Assembly: GCA_029571985.1 (NCBI GenBank)
Contig: JAKQVC010000114.1
Location: 1 to 63,957 of the forward strand
DNA: 63,957 bases
Source: Bacteroidota bacterium
GTDB taxonomy: Bacteria; Bacteroidota; Bacteroidia; Chitinophagales; BACL12
Reading direction: 5' to 3'
Under the pieces are notes generated by a model. It did not search any database and was not told the DNA's origin. It saw only the letters and a program-made list of their open reading frames with translations. Each line of letters starts with the position of its first letter. Position 1 is the first letter of the stretch. Made by a program: the position numbers and the translations under genes. This document shows positions 8,349-16,979 of this stretch, in pieces.

Positions 8349-9197
8349 TTAATTTAATAAATCAGTGATTACAAAGCTGCCAAACACGAGAGAGGCGATG
8401 CCGTTTGCCGTAAAAAAAGCTCTGTTAACGCGACTTAAATCATCTGGTTTTACAATGAGGTGTTGATACACTAATGCGGCTGTAAACAAACCAAACCCTA
8501 TCCAGTACAACATACCAAATTCGATATAAGAACCGGCGTAATACAGTAGAATAAAAGTATTTACATGCACAATGATACTCACGAGGAGGGCATTCGATTT
8601 ACCCAATTTTGCCGGAAGCGAATAGAGATGATGGGCCTTGTCAAAATCTTCATCCTGCAATGCATAAATAATATCAAATCCCGCTACCCAGGTAAAAACA
8701 GCGAGCGAAAAAATGATAGGCAACACTTGAAATTGTTCCGTCACAGCAATATATGCCCCGATAGGCGCCAAGGACAAACCGATGCCCAATACAAAATGGC
8801 ATAACCAGGTAAAGCGTTTTGTGAGACTGTATCCTAAAATCACCAGCAAAGCAACCGGCGCCAGATAGAGACATAACATGTTGAGCATGCCTGCCGAAAT
8901 AATGAAGGCAATGGCATTAAATACCACATACCCCAGAGCTGTTTTCTTACTGATTTTTCCGGACGGTATTTCGCGGGAGGCTGTGCGCACATTATCCTTA
9001 TCAATATCGGCATCAATATACCGGTTGAAGGCCATGGCTGCACTGCGGGCAAATACCATGCATAACAGCACAAACACCAGATCAACCCACTCAAACGAAG
9101 CCCCCGGCTGCGTCACCCCCAAAAAAAACCCAATCAACGCAAAAGGCAGCGCAAAAATGGTGTGACTGAAGGTGATGAGGGAAAAGTAGCTTTTCAT
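8349..9197 (-). CDS. UbiA-family prenyltransferase (quinone biosynthesis)
   Basis: The 282-residue polytopic membrane enzyme has the two Asp-rich motifs of the UbiA superfamily: NRYIDADIDKDN at about 58-69 and DEDFDKAHH at about 180-188, where the prenyl diphosphate-magnesium complex binds. About eight or nine hydrophobic segments are visible. The NRYID/REIPSG context resembles 4-hydroxybenzoate-type prenyltransferases. In Bacteroidota that use the futalosine route to menaquinone, this type is called MqnP. Which aromatic acceptor applies cannot be decided here, as no other quinone gene is in view. It is the first gene of the operon with ruvX and def. Confidence 0.87.
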   Translation of the reverse strand: MKSYFSLITFSHTIFALPFALIGFFLGVTQPGASFEWVDLVFVLLCMVFARSAAMAFNRYIDADIDKDNVRTASREIPSGKISKKTALGYVVFNAIAFIISAGMLNMLCLYLAPVALLVILGYSLTKRFTWLCHFVLGIGLSLAPIGAYIAVTEQFQVLPIIFSLAVFTWVAGFDIIYALQDEDFDKAHHLYSLPAKLGKSNALLVSIIVHVNTFILLYYAGSYIEFGMLYWIGFGLFTAALVYQHLIVKPDDLSRVNRAFFTANGIASLVFGSFVITDLLN

Positions 9198-9235
9198 GAA
9201 CAGTGTAAAATTAGCATAAATACAGTAAAAGGCAG

Positions 9236-9270
9236 GTGTCGACGTGTCGACGTGCCGACGTGTCGACGTG
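9236..9270 (-). repeat. Single 35-bp octamer-repeat unit, inverted relative to the array at 9952
   Basis: Read on the minus strand this is CACGTCGA, CACGTCGG, CACGTCGA, CACGTCGA, CAC: exactly four octamers plus CAC, 35 bp, with no mismatch in any CAC. It stands 234 bp upstream of the four-helix-bundle gene, in the opposite orientation to the five-unit array downstream of that gene. The octamer order (A, G, A, A) matches the unit at 159-193. The rest of 9198-9503 is AT-rich with no gene or complete promoter that I can see. Confidence 0.9.
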
Positions 9271-9503
9271 AAGCGTAATTGGTGGCGGATGCACTGAAGT
9301 GCGTGTGTTTGGGTTCTTGCCTAATAACGTTGAATTTGTTCGGCAGTTTTTATCAACATAATAACCTAACTCTATGGTTTTATTGTGAGATTTTATCAAA
9401 CGCATTGATAATCGGTTAATTAATAGTGGGGAACACAGTGAAATCAACAATCAAACAAGTGAATACGGATTCCAGTTTCTGTTTCAATGTCTAAATTCGA
9501 AAC

Positions 9504-9869
9504 ATGGCATTAATTACGAATTTTGAAGAGCTTGAATGTTGGAAGTCAGCACGTTCCATCTGCAACGTAATGTTAGAGGTTACATCACGATCTGAATTTC
9601 ATTATGCGTTCCGACTCAAGGACCAAATTGCTGGTGCTGCAATTTCAGTAATGAATAATATTGCTGAAGGCTTCACCAGAAAAAGTGATAAAGAATTTAT
9701 GCGGTTTCTGGACATTGCGCTGGCATCAGCATCAGAATTAAAAAGCATGACCTATTTACTTCTGGACAGGGGACTCATTAAAAAACACGAATTTGATTCA
9801 ATCATAAAATCAATTGACCAGAATGTCGCCCTCATCAGAGGCCTGCTTAAATATCTTCAATCAAAATAA
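9504..9869 (+). CDS. Four-helix-bundle protein (23S rRNA intervening-sequence protein family)
   Basis: The 121-residue soluble protein fits the four-helix-bundle family first known from intervening sequences of 23S rRNA genes. Family signatures are FEELECWKSARSICNVM at the N-terminus, FRLKDQIAGAAISVMNNIAE in the second helix, GFTRKSDKEFMRFLDIALAS in the third and ELKSMTYLLLDRGLI after it. Structurally known relatives, including the accessory protein of diversity-generating retroelements, assemble as homopentamers and carry a basic surface. The gene stands alone here, not inside an rRNA gene and with no reverse transcriptase nearby. Inverted copies of the octamer repeat flank it. A role in binding those repeats is inference. 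The frame begins after a non-coding 300-bp gap without a clear promoter. Confidence 0.9.
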   Translation: MALITNFEELECWKSARSICNVMLEVTSRSEFHYAFRLKDQIAGAAISVMNNIAEGFTRKSDKEFMRFLDIALASASELKSMTYLLLDRGLIKKHEFDSIIKSIDQNVALIRGLLKYLQSK

Positions 9870-9951
9870 ATCAAACTTCAAAATCCCAAAATCCCATCAC
9901 CTCAAATCATCGAACCCTAACAATATTCAACATCACCACCTATCGCCATTC

Positions 9952-10166
9952 CACGTCGTCACATCGAAATGTCGGCACGTCGACACTTTCCCGCATTCAA
10001 CGTTGACACATCGGCACGTCAACACTTTCCCGCATTCCACGTCGACACGTCGACACGTCGGCACGTCGACACTTTCCCGCATTCAACGTCGACACATCGA
10101 CACGTCGGCACGTCGACACTTTCCCGCATTCCACGTCGACACGTCGACACGTCGGCACGTCGACAC
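9952..10166 (+). repeat. Five-unit 47-bp tandem array of nested octamer repeats
   Basis: Five units start at 9952, 9999, 10038, 10085 and 10132. The unit is 47 bp: four octamers of CACGTCGA/G type plus CAC (35 bp), then a 12-bp spacer TTTCCCGCATTC. Unit 2 is 39 bp because exactly one octamer is missing. Units 2 and 4 begin with AAC instead of CAC, and unit 1 has one AAT. GTCGAC and ACGT make each octamer partly self-complementary. The array fills the gap between the four-helix-bundle gene and the end of polX, which converge. Frames that cross it encode only THR-rich repeats and are not genes. Confidence 0.92.
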
Positions 10167-10178
10167 CAACTCCTATCA

Positions 10179-11861
10179 TTATCGCCGAAGCCAAACTCTA
10201 AACTCCTCCAACGACTTCGCATTCAAAGTCATTGCCCTTCTCAGGCCGCCTTTCCTAGCAGAAACAACTCCCCAATGAATATCATTAATGCCATCAACAC
10301 TATGCGCATCAGGATTTATGCTGATTAAGACCCCTTTTTCCATGGCGTAGGGAATCCAGGTGTAGTCGATGTCGAGGCGGTAGGGATTGGCGTTGATTTC
10401 TATGACGACTTTATATTCGGCACAGGCATCGATAATTTTTTTGTGGTGCACTGGATAGCCGGGGCGACTTAATATTAATCTGCCTGTCATATGTCCGAGG
10501 ATGCGGGTGGATGGATGGGCGATGGCTTTTAAGAGGCGTTCCGTTGCTTTTTCGATATCCATTTTTAAATTCTGATGCACACTGGTGATGACTAAATCGA
10601 AAGAAGACAAAACATCATCCGCATAATCCAGACTACCATCATTTAATATATCACATTCAATACTTTTGAAAATATGAAAATCTGTAAATGTGGCATTGAG
10701 TGCCTCAATTTCTTTATGCTGCGCGATGATTTGTGCTTCTGTTAATCCGCCGGCATAAAAGGCAGATTTACTGTGGTCGCTCATCACCAGATACTGATAT
10801 CCTTTTTCCATACAGGCCGCAGCCATTTCGGCGATGGTATTTTTGCCGTCACTCCAGGTGCTGTGATTATGTACAACGCCGCGAATATCTGCATCCGTAA
10901 TCAGGGCTGTTGCGGGTGATTGCACAGCCTCCTGCGATTGCATGAAAATGGATTTTGTATCCACTTCACTAAATGTTTCGCGCATTTCAGGCGAAACGTA
11001 GGGCAAACCTGCAGAGGTATAGATGTCTGCTTCTGTAGTTGCATGCACATCTGCACCCGCTGCTATCAGCATGTCTACGTGTGCTTCGCTGCCTGTTTTA
11101 ACGAATAACTGATGTGTATAATCGGCATCCTCCACTAAATAAATAGCAAACTGTAAATCATGCGCAGTTTTACCAACGATTAATTCATCAGTTGCCGACT
11201 CAATTATAAATTCAGGTATCGCCTGCACATGTGGCAATATATTTGCTGTAATCGGCGCAATCATTTCCATGCGTTCGATGACATTATTGGTACGACGCAA
11301 ATCGCCTACAAATTGAATGCGCTGATTACCACTCAATTGAATGAGTTGCGCTAATAAATCATCACAATAGGCAGCCACGGTTGCGTAATGAAACTTACCG
11401 ATAGCATTTTGATAATATTCAATACTTTGAATAACAGCAGCCTGCGTTTTTTCGCCGAAGCCTTTTAATTTCGACAGGCGATTTTCGTAGCAGGCATATA
11501 ATAATTCACCTACGGTTTCAATACCCAGTTGCGTCCAGATATCGCGCACTTTTTTGCCACCGAGACCTTTTATATGCAGCATGTCGACAATACCCGGAGG
11601 GGTCTGCTGCAATAATGCATCCAACTGGGCAATATTGCCTGTTTCACGCAGTTCGATTATTTTGGCTGCAATACCTTTCCCGACTCCCGGTAATTTTTCG
11701 AGTACAGCCTCGTCTACAGTCATCACCTGTTCGCTCAGCCGGCCCAGCTGAAATGCCGCATTGGCATAACTTTTCGTTCTGAAATCCGACTCCCCATTCA
11801 CCTCCAACAAACCGGTGAGTAGCTTGAAATATTTTGAAACTTCTTTGTTTGATAATGCCAT
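10179..11861 (-). CDS. polX: PolX-type protein: PHP domain with degenerate family-X polymerase domain
   Basis: The order is a family-X N-terminal helix-hairpin-helix region (about 1-140; LEKLPGVGKGIAAKI at 55-69, HIKGLGGKKV at 96-105), a nucleotidyltransferase-like region (about 150-300) and a C-terminal PHP phosphoesterase domain (about 325-560). The PHP metal motifs are intact: HNHSTWSDG at 331-339, SDHSKSA at 361-367, TSVH at 427-430 and NPDAH at 516-520. The polymerase motif, normally GS-x-RR followed by GDIDxL, reads GDLRRTNNVIERMEMI (186-201), so the catalytic Asp pair is missing. The expected activity is therefore PHP-type 3'-5' exonuclease or AP-site processing in base excision repair, with DNA synthesis doubtful. 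The 560-residue length is normal. Confidence 0.9.
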   Translation of the reverse strand: MALSNKEVSKYFKLLTGLLEVNGESDFRTKSYANAAFQLGRLSEQVMTVDEAVLEKLPGVGKGIAAKIIELRETGNIAQLDALLQQTPPGIVDMLHIKGLGGKKVRDIWTQLGIETVGELLYACYENRLSKLKGFGEKTQAAVIQSIEYYQNAIGKFHYATVAAYCDDLLAQLIQLSGNQRIQFVGDLRRTNNVIERMEMIAPITANILPHVQAIPEFIIESATDELIVGKTAHDLQFAIYLVEDADYTHQLFVKTGSEAHVDMLIAAGADVHATTEADIYTSAGLPYVSPEMRETFSEVDTKSIFMQSQEAVQSPATALITDADIRGVVHNHSTWSDGKNTIAEMAAACMEKGYQYLVMSDHSKSAFYAGGLTEAQIIAQHKEIEALNATFTDFHIFKSIECDILNDGSLDYADDVLSSFDLVITSVHQNLKMDIEKATERLLKAIAHPSTRILGHMTGRLILSRPGYPVHHKKIIDACAEYKVVIEINANPYRLDIDYTWIPYAMEKGVLISINPDAHSVDGINDIHWGVVSARKGGLRRAMTLNAKSLEEFRVWLRR

Positions 11862-11998
11862 GTGGTAAAAATACTATATATCACGAAATAGATATATCCA
11901 AATGCTGTTCCGGTCTGCGGAATTATCCGACCAATACTCTCCCATCGTCGCTAAAAGAAATCAAATTGATTACAGCTGTAAATCAGTAACTTTATACA

Positions 11999-12775
11999 AT
12001 GTTTTTACAAAAGCTCATGAGTACTCTGTTGCTTACAACTGCATTACATGGCCTGTTTGGGCAAAACATCGAGGGCTTATTCAAGGGATATTATTACGAA
12101 ACCGAATGGGATTTCACCCTGAGTTTGAATGGCCATTATACATGGCAAACTCGCGGTCATGCTGGCTCTATAACTGAACATGGGCACTACGAACGATATG
12201 GTGACACCCTCTTATTATATAAATGGCTGGATCCGGAGGTATTCGATAGCGACCATAGAATCGATCATCAATTATATGTCTACAGCGATTCCTGTCTGGT
12301 GGATCTCTTTGATAAGTTTGACTATTGTATTATACCTGAAGGACAAAACTGGCTGATGAGCAACAAGCGATATTTAGACTATCCGCAAATTCCGACAACC
12401 GATAGCTCCATAATCGCACATACAGCAAGTTTGATACAAATGGCCTTAGAGTGGAGCCCGCTATGTGCATTTTTCGATTGCGATACCGAATCTACAGCAC
12501 CATTGTATCTATTAAATTATTTTGAATTACAATCCGGGCATCAACCGGAAATTACCTGCTATCAGCGACAAGTATATTTTGTTGATGATACCTTGTTTGC
12601 ATTAAAACCGGCCAATCAAAAACTGTATATAAGAGATATAAAATTCACACCTTATACAGTTCAAATTGGTTTATATAATCATAATAGGAAGAGCTATGCA
12701 TTCATAGTTTTCATAACGGATCCAACAACCGGTAACTATATCATCGATGAGCAGCATTCATCTATTTCACTCTGA
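11999..12775 (+). CDS. Exported protein of unknown function, 258 residues
   Basis: The protein starts with a signal peptide (about 1-22, ending LHGLFGQ). Mature residues 23-90 resemble small beta-rich domains with GHYTWQTRGHAGS and YERYGDTLLLY, where a test of colour, size or text formatting gives no family I can name. The rest mixes beta-strands and polar loops, with four cysteines clustered near 153-185. No catalytic motif is visible. It is divergent from polX (137 bp apart) and convergent with the leftward T9SS gene. No terminator separates the convergent pair. Confidence 0.7.
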   Translation: MFLQKLMSTLLLTTALHGLFGQNIEGLFKGYYYETEWDFTLSLNGHYTWQTRGHAGSITEHGHYERYGDTLLLYKWLDPEVFDSDHRIDHQLYVYSDSCLVDLFDKFDYCIIPEGQNWLMSNKRYLDYPQIPTTDSSIIAHTASLIQMALEWSPLCAFFDCDTESTAPLYLLNYFELQSGHQPEITCYQRQVYFVDDTLFALKPANQKLYIRDIKFTPYTVQIGLYNHNRKSYAFIVFITDPTTGNYIIDEQHSSISL

Positions 12776-12829
12776 TTGATTTGGTCAATGGATATTTTCT
12801 TCATGTTAACTACACAAAAACACATAAAT

Positions 12830-13741
12830 TCAATAACTTGCAATAAACAATTGCTTTGCAAAAACAGACGTATTCGCTTCAACTTTAATCATGTAAATCC
12901 CACTTGGAACTTGCAATTCAATACAATTTTGCTTGCCATTTAATATGTCTGTGTAGGCTTGTTTTCCCTGCAAATCAAATATAGTGATACGACAATTATT
13001 GCCTGCTTCAAGTGATACATACACCTTGTTCCGAAAAGAATAAACATTACAAGCTAAAGTATTATCGTAAGAATTAATACCGACAAAGTGTGCTGTGTCA
13101 CCTGCTACAATCGGATAACTAGGCTCAACCTCATATGCATAATCCTTAATAACCAAAACTGTACCCAATTCCAAAACATCGCACCGAATCCATCCATAAT
13201 GAGAATCACCATCCGAATCTTTGAACCGAACCCCAAGATATTTATCAACTGTTTCTGGAATTGCAAAATTGAACCAATAACAATATCCCCCTGAGCCTAC
13301 CACTGCCCCTTCATCACTATATACTCGGAGTGCCATAATTTGTGTTTCTGTGCCTTGCCATGTATTCAATTCATCAATTAAAGACCCATTGTTCAGTGCG
13401 AAAGGATAATACCTGGTAAATTCCGCATATCCTGTAGAAAAAGAATTGGAAATACCGGCAAAGGCATTTCCAATTTCATCCGGTCCTAAAATAATATTCT
13501 TCATAGTTCTAAATGATAACCAGCTTGTATCATAATAAATGAAAGAATTATTATGAAAGAAAAAGTCTTGCACCCCATTATTATCCATATCTATTTCTGC
13601 GGCAAACAACGCATGATCTACTACAAGATCAGGCTCGATATCCGTATATATAACTTGACCCGCAGCTTCTTTTGTAAATGATAAGAAACATCCTGCTGCC
13701 ATTGCATACGCGTTCAATTTTTGCTGCAACACTGTATTCAT
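12830..13741 (-). CDS. T9SS type A sorting-domain protein with DxDNNG-type motif
   Basis: The 303-residue protein has a long Sec-type N-terminus ending near AAGQVIYTDIEPD. A segment EIDMDNNGVQDFFF resembles the calcium-binding DxDxDG loop of FG-GAP proteins, and GDSHYGWIRCDVLELG occurs in the middle. The last 80 residues are a T9SS sorting domain: VYSFRNKVYVSLEAGN, ITIFDLQGKQAY, LQVPSGIYMIKVEA and AKQLFIASY. From memory, secreted Bacteroidota proteins with a QVIYTDI-P-D opening and a HYGWIR block form a recurring family of unknown role. It ends a leftward cluster whose upstream members look broken. Confidence 0.8.
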   Translation of the reverse strand: MNTVLQQKLNAYAMAAGCFLSFTKEAAGQVIYTDIEPDLVVDHALFAAEIDMDNNGVQDFFFHNNSFIYYDTSWLSFRTMKNIILGPDEIGNAFAGISNSFSTGYAEFTRYYPFALNNGSLIDELNTWQGTETQIMALRVYSDEGAVVGSGGYCYWFNFAIPETVDKYLGVRFKDSDGDSHYGWIRCDVLELGTVLVIKDYAYEVEPSYPIVAGDTAHFVGINSYDNTLACNVYSFRNKVYVSLEAGNNCRITIFDLQGKQAYTDILNGKQNCIELQVPSGIYMIKVEANTSVFAKQLFIASY

Positions 13742-13758
13742 ATACTATTCAGTTTTGA

Positions 13759-14076
13759 CTATTTGCAAGAATTACCGCCATCATAGGTAATCATGACATC
13801 TTGCCCAAGATCAGGAAAACAACATACCAAAGCAGTATCGTTATTAATAAAATCAATAATTCGAAATGAACCACTCATAGATACATCCCAATTCCAATTG
13901 GAGCCTCCATCATCAGTTATACCAATAACATCATTGCCCACAATATAACCTTTTGCATTTGTTGTAAACTCGATTCCCTTCAAGCACCCTTTGGGGCTAA
14001 TATCTTGAATCTCCCATTGCGCATTAGCTTTGTTACTAATAAAACAAATTAAAAGTATATAAATTAATTTATGCAT
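13759..14076 (-). pseudogene. Truncated exported Ycf48/BNR-like protein, 105 residues
   Basis: A clear signal peptide (about 1-19, ending NKANAQ) is followed by the start of a beta-propeller of the Ycf48/sialidase-like type: GIEFTTNAKGYIVGND, ITDDGGSNWNWDV and MITYDGGNS. Relatives run to several hundred residues with repeated DGG-x-W motifs and usually end in a T9SS domain. Here the frame stops after GGNSCK, in the middle of a repeat, only 17 bp before the next gene. A 3' deletion is the simplest reading. It could still be expressed as a short protein, since the start and signal are intact. Confidence 0.6.
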
Positions 14077-14121
14077 CTTAATTAGTTATAAATTTATAAT
14101 AAACCTTGCAATCTTTTGGAT

Positions 14122-14283
14122 TTATTTCCCCGTATAAAATCCAACAGGCAAGCTGCTTACATCTATTTGTAAATAGTTTTGATTGACTTCAAGAATTTTT
14201 AATAGGGAATGCCCCAACACCTTCAATTTAATAAATGGTTTTGACATAAGTAATTGGTCGACTCTAATATACAGATTGTATTG
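14122..14283 (-). pseudogene. Remnant of a T9SS sorting domain (53 codons)
   Basis: On the minus strand an open stretch without its own export signal encodes LYIRVDQLL, then KLKVLGHSLLKIL, then LQIDVSSLPVGFYTGK and a stop. The piece IDVSSLPVGFYT is the typical end of a T9SS type A sorting domain. A stop codon lies just upstream in frame at 14284-14286, so the body of the gene is gone. It lies 5' of the truncated Ycf48-like gene, which suggests that a row of secreted-protein genes has been eroded by deletion. The neighbouring 14284-14452 holds nothing else apart from a promoter box for the next rightward gene. Confidence 0.65.
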
Positions 14284-14452
14284 TTAAATGCCCAAAAAAT
14301 AATTTTGCCTCATCACCAATTAGCCCGCTTACCAGATAAATTGCAGCAAAAATCCACTCAAAACAACAAAAACGCAATCATCTAAACCCAACTGTTCACA
14401 CAATAACATCAACATTCCTGTGAAATTTTACCTTTGCATGCATCCTACATGT

Positions 14453-16894
14453 ATGTTCCAGGTCGCTAAGCCACTTTTTATTTTGTTTTTTCTGCTCTCG
14501 GGCACTGAGCTATTCAGTCAGGGCGGGTGTATCCCCTATAACTCAAGTCTCTTCGCACTCAAGGTAGACTACCCTGACGATTGGAAGTTAAAGCCTAACG
14601 ATATCCGGATTGATTTGGTCAATGAAGATTCCCTCCCATATGAGTACGGATTCAAAGTTGTATATGACCGGGTATATGCCGGAGGAACATTGGAGTTTTT
14701 ACTGAATACACCAAAAACCCTCAAACAGAAAAGTCCCGCACAGGTATGGTCATATTGGCCGGGATTGCCTGATGATGTATATACTGTAGAAATTCCGACA
14801 AAATCGAACAATTATTATCAGGCGCGTATCATGGTGCAGCGCAAAAACCAAATAGATACTATTTATCACTACCTCCCCAAATCGCAAGCCTTCAGCATTT
14901 GTGAAACGGGATTGGATAGGATGGAGAATAGCACAGCATATGCAAGCCATGCAACTCAAATGCCGATTATTACCATTGATTTGTCGCAACCAATTACGGG
15001 GCGTGTGGTGAGCGACAAGCCGACTGCTGTTATCATTAAATGCACTTTAGATACCGGCTCAATTGGATTCAACGGCAGAATGGATGTGCGCATCCGCCAA
15101 CTCAATATCTATGATGCAGCTACACTTGCGCTGATGCAATCGATACAGACCCCGGAAGCAGTCTGGACCTATATGCCCTCCACAGACGCTAAATATCCGC
15201 CTGAAGGCATCGAGTTTATCTATCCACAACCGCAAAAAATTGAAAAAGGGGTTCCACTGATTAAACTGTTGAAGGAAGATTGTTATAATGCCAACACTCA
15301 ATACCATTACAAAAAATTTCTCTTCTACTATTACGATACGATATCAAAAACCTATGCCCTAAAACCGGATTTGAGTGAGAAATTCAATGTGACTATTGAT
15401 GACAAAAATCGCATTTATGGGTATGATTTATTGTTTATCGACTTTAGAAATTATATCGACCGGTATCAGTATTTAGATAAACAGGGGTGGGTATATATCG
15501 ACCGGAAGGTGACCCTCAATATCCCTGAATCCGAAGCCGAGTGGCCTTCTGCGGAATGCCTGAATGTTGAAATTCCACATTATCTGCTGCCTCCGGTATT
15601 TCCGCGCAAGGGAATATACGATACACATGCCATCTACGATTCCATTCCGGTGTATAACCGCTGCGACGGCAAAATTGGATTTGCCATCGATTACGTAAAA
15701 GACCAGTTTCAACTATCGGCCCCTCAATTTTTGAAAGGTGGGGATACGACCTATATCATTATCAAACAAAATGGTCCGGCCGGTCAGGCAATCCATCCGC
15801 TCGAAAAGGAAATCAACCTGGTTTTCCGCGATGGCACCAATAAACGTATCACATACACGGCCTTTTCAGTTTGGACTGAATGCGCACAACGCGATACGAA
15901 TACCGGTAAAATACTTCGCTATGTGAGTCCGGTAAATACCAATGAACCAACTGTAAAGGTGCTTGAAGTCGATTCCAACGGTCGACCAACCGCCTACGGA
16001 GATGCGCTACCTGCTACTTTGAAAAAGGTTGGCATGTGGCGACAATGGGACAGCACCGGAAAGGAAATTCCTGCCGCGCGGTACGAAAAACACTATTATC
16101 TCTCCATTATGAATCCTTCGCGCTTAGGCGCAACAACCACGGCGGCTGTTTGGGTGGCGGGGGTAAAACAGGAGGTGGATCTTATTCCGTATTTAAATAA
16201 TTTCAATTGTTGGTTACCGGAAAATATGGATAGCCTACAGGTGGTCAGCGGCAAAAATATGTTCAGAGGAGCAATTGGCCCGCGTTACATCCAAAACACA
16301 AACGCCCTTTACATTTACCTGAAAGAACCACAAGAGGATTACCTCCGCCTCGATTATAACAAGGTGCCTGTCAACTGGCAAAAAGATACTTATGTGATAC
16401 AGTGGGCAGATATGGCCTATGACCATCAGACTGATGAAATGCTTATGGCTAAATTGAAAAAGACCTATCCGGAGTTGTTTAAAAGCATTCCACAGGTGTG
16501 GACCTGGCCCAATCCGACCTTTTGTCTGGGAGATCTTGACCCCGCCCGTAAAAAGCAACTCCTGAAATCCCTCATAAACGACCCGGATATTGCCAATGTA
16601 AGTCAGGCATTCATACCCGGCGATGGTGAACCGACCTTTGCCTACAATTATATGTATGTCTCTTTTGATGCATGGGCACGCCTGGAGCAGATTCAGGCGG
16701 TTGCGGATAAGTATCAGGCTAGAAAAGAGTATGTAAGCTTAGCGCCGAACCAGTTTTACTTTAAATTCGATAACACCGTGCTCGATTCGGAATGGCTGAA
16801 GCTCATGGACAGTATCTATCAGGAACCCGGGGTAATAGGCGTAAGTATCGGGATGTACAGTGAAGTGACCTATGATTTGATACCGGAGGATTAA
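14453..16894 (+). CDS. Large exported protein of unknown function, 813 residues
   Basis: The chosen ATG gives a signal peptide (MFQVAKPLFILFFLLSG, ending LFSQ) right behind a TACCTTTG -7 box at 14429-14436. Earlier in-frame starts (GTG 14420, ATG 14438) fall in or before that box. The mature protein is beta-rich, with repeated segments of the form Y-x-(I/V)-Y-D and many aromatic residues. No T9SS sorting domain or lipobox is present. The last 120 residues (LARKKQLL-like helix, then YMYVSFDAWARLEQIQAVAD and NQFYFKF) look like two small alpha/beta units. I recognise no family. It is rightward and alone; the next gene is 85 bp away. Confidence 0.72.
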   Translation: MFQVAKPLFILFFLLSGTELFSQGGCIPYNSSLFALKVDYPDDWKLKPNDIRIDLVNEDSLPYEYGFKVVYDRVYAGGTLEFLLNTPKTLKQKSPAQVWSYWPGLPDDVYTVEIPTKSNNYYQARIMVQRKNQIDTIYHYLPKSQAFSICETGLDRMENSTAYASHATQMPIITIDLSQPITGRVVSDKPTAVIIKCTLDTGSIGFNGRMDVRIRQLNIYDAATLALMQSIQTPEAVWTYMPSTDAKYPPEGIEFIYPQPQKIEKGVPLIKLLKEDCYNANTQYHYKKFLFYYYDTISKTYALKPDLSEKFNVTIDDKNRIYGYDLLFIDFRNYIDRYQYLDKQGWVYIDRKVTLNIPESEAEWPSAECLNVEIPHYLLPPVFPRKGIYDTHAIYDSIPVYNRCDGKIGFAIDYVKDQFQLSAPQFLKGGDTTYIIIKQNGPAGQAIHPLEKEINLVFRDGTNKRITYTAFSVWTECAQRDTNTGKILRYVSPVNTNEPTVKVLEVDSNGRPTAYGDALPATLKKVGMWRQWDSTGKEIPAARYEKHYYLSIMNPSRLGATTTAAVWVAGVKQEVDLIPYLNNFNCWLPENMDSLQVVSGKNMFRGAIGPRYIQNTNALYIYLKEPQEDYLRLDYNKVPVNWQKDTYVIQWADMAYDHQTDEMLMAKLKKTYPELFKSIPQVWTWPNPTFCLGDLDPARKKQLLKSLINDPDIANVSQAFIPGDGEPTFAYNYMYVSFDAWARLEQIQAVADKYQARKEYVSLAPNQFYFKFDNTVLDSEWLKLMDSIYQEPGVIGVSIGMYSEVTYDLIPED

Positions 16895-16979
16895 CTTTCG
16901 ACCATCTGCAATATTAACATCTGCCAGACAGGTATTGTATCGTTTACATGGTATCTTTAAGATACTAACCGAATTGGCT

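Noticed and set aside
9211-9450. Leftward 79-residue frame between the prenyltransferase and four-helix-bundle genes
   Set aside because: Its end is encoded by the octamer repeat (HVDTSARRHVDT) and the rest has no recognisable pattern.
9504-9869. Diversity-generating retroelement accessory gene
   Set aside because: No reverse transcriptase, template/variable repeat pair or C-type lectin target is nearby.
9952-10166. CRISPR array
   Set aside because: The spacers are identical 12-bp words, the repeats are internally repetitive, and no cas gene is in the window.
9814-10328. Several overlapping reading frames on both strands across the octamer array
   Set aside because: The translations are repeats of THR/HVD- or CRRVDV-like words produced by the 8-bp repeats; there is no start context, and they overlap polX.
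11902-12177. 91-residue frame in another frame before the 258-residue exported protein
   Set aside because: It overlaps the better frame at 11999, lacks a signal and looks like a shadow.
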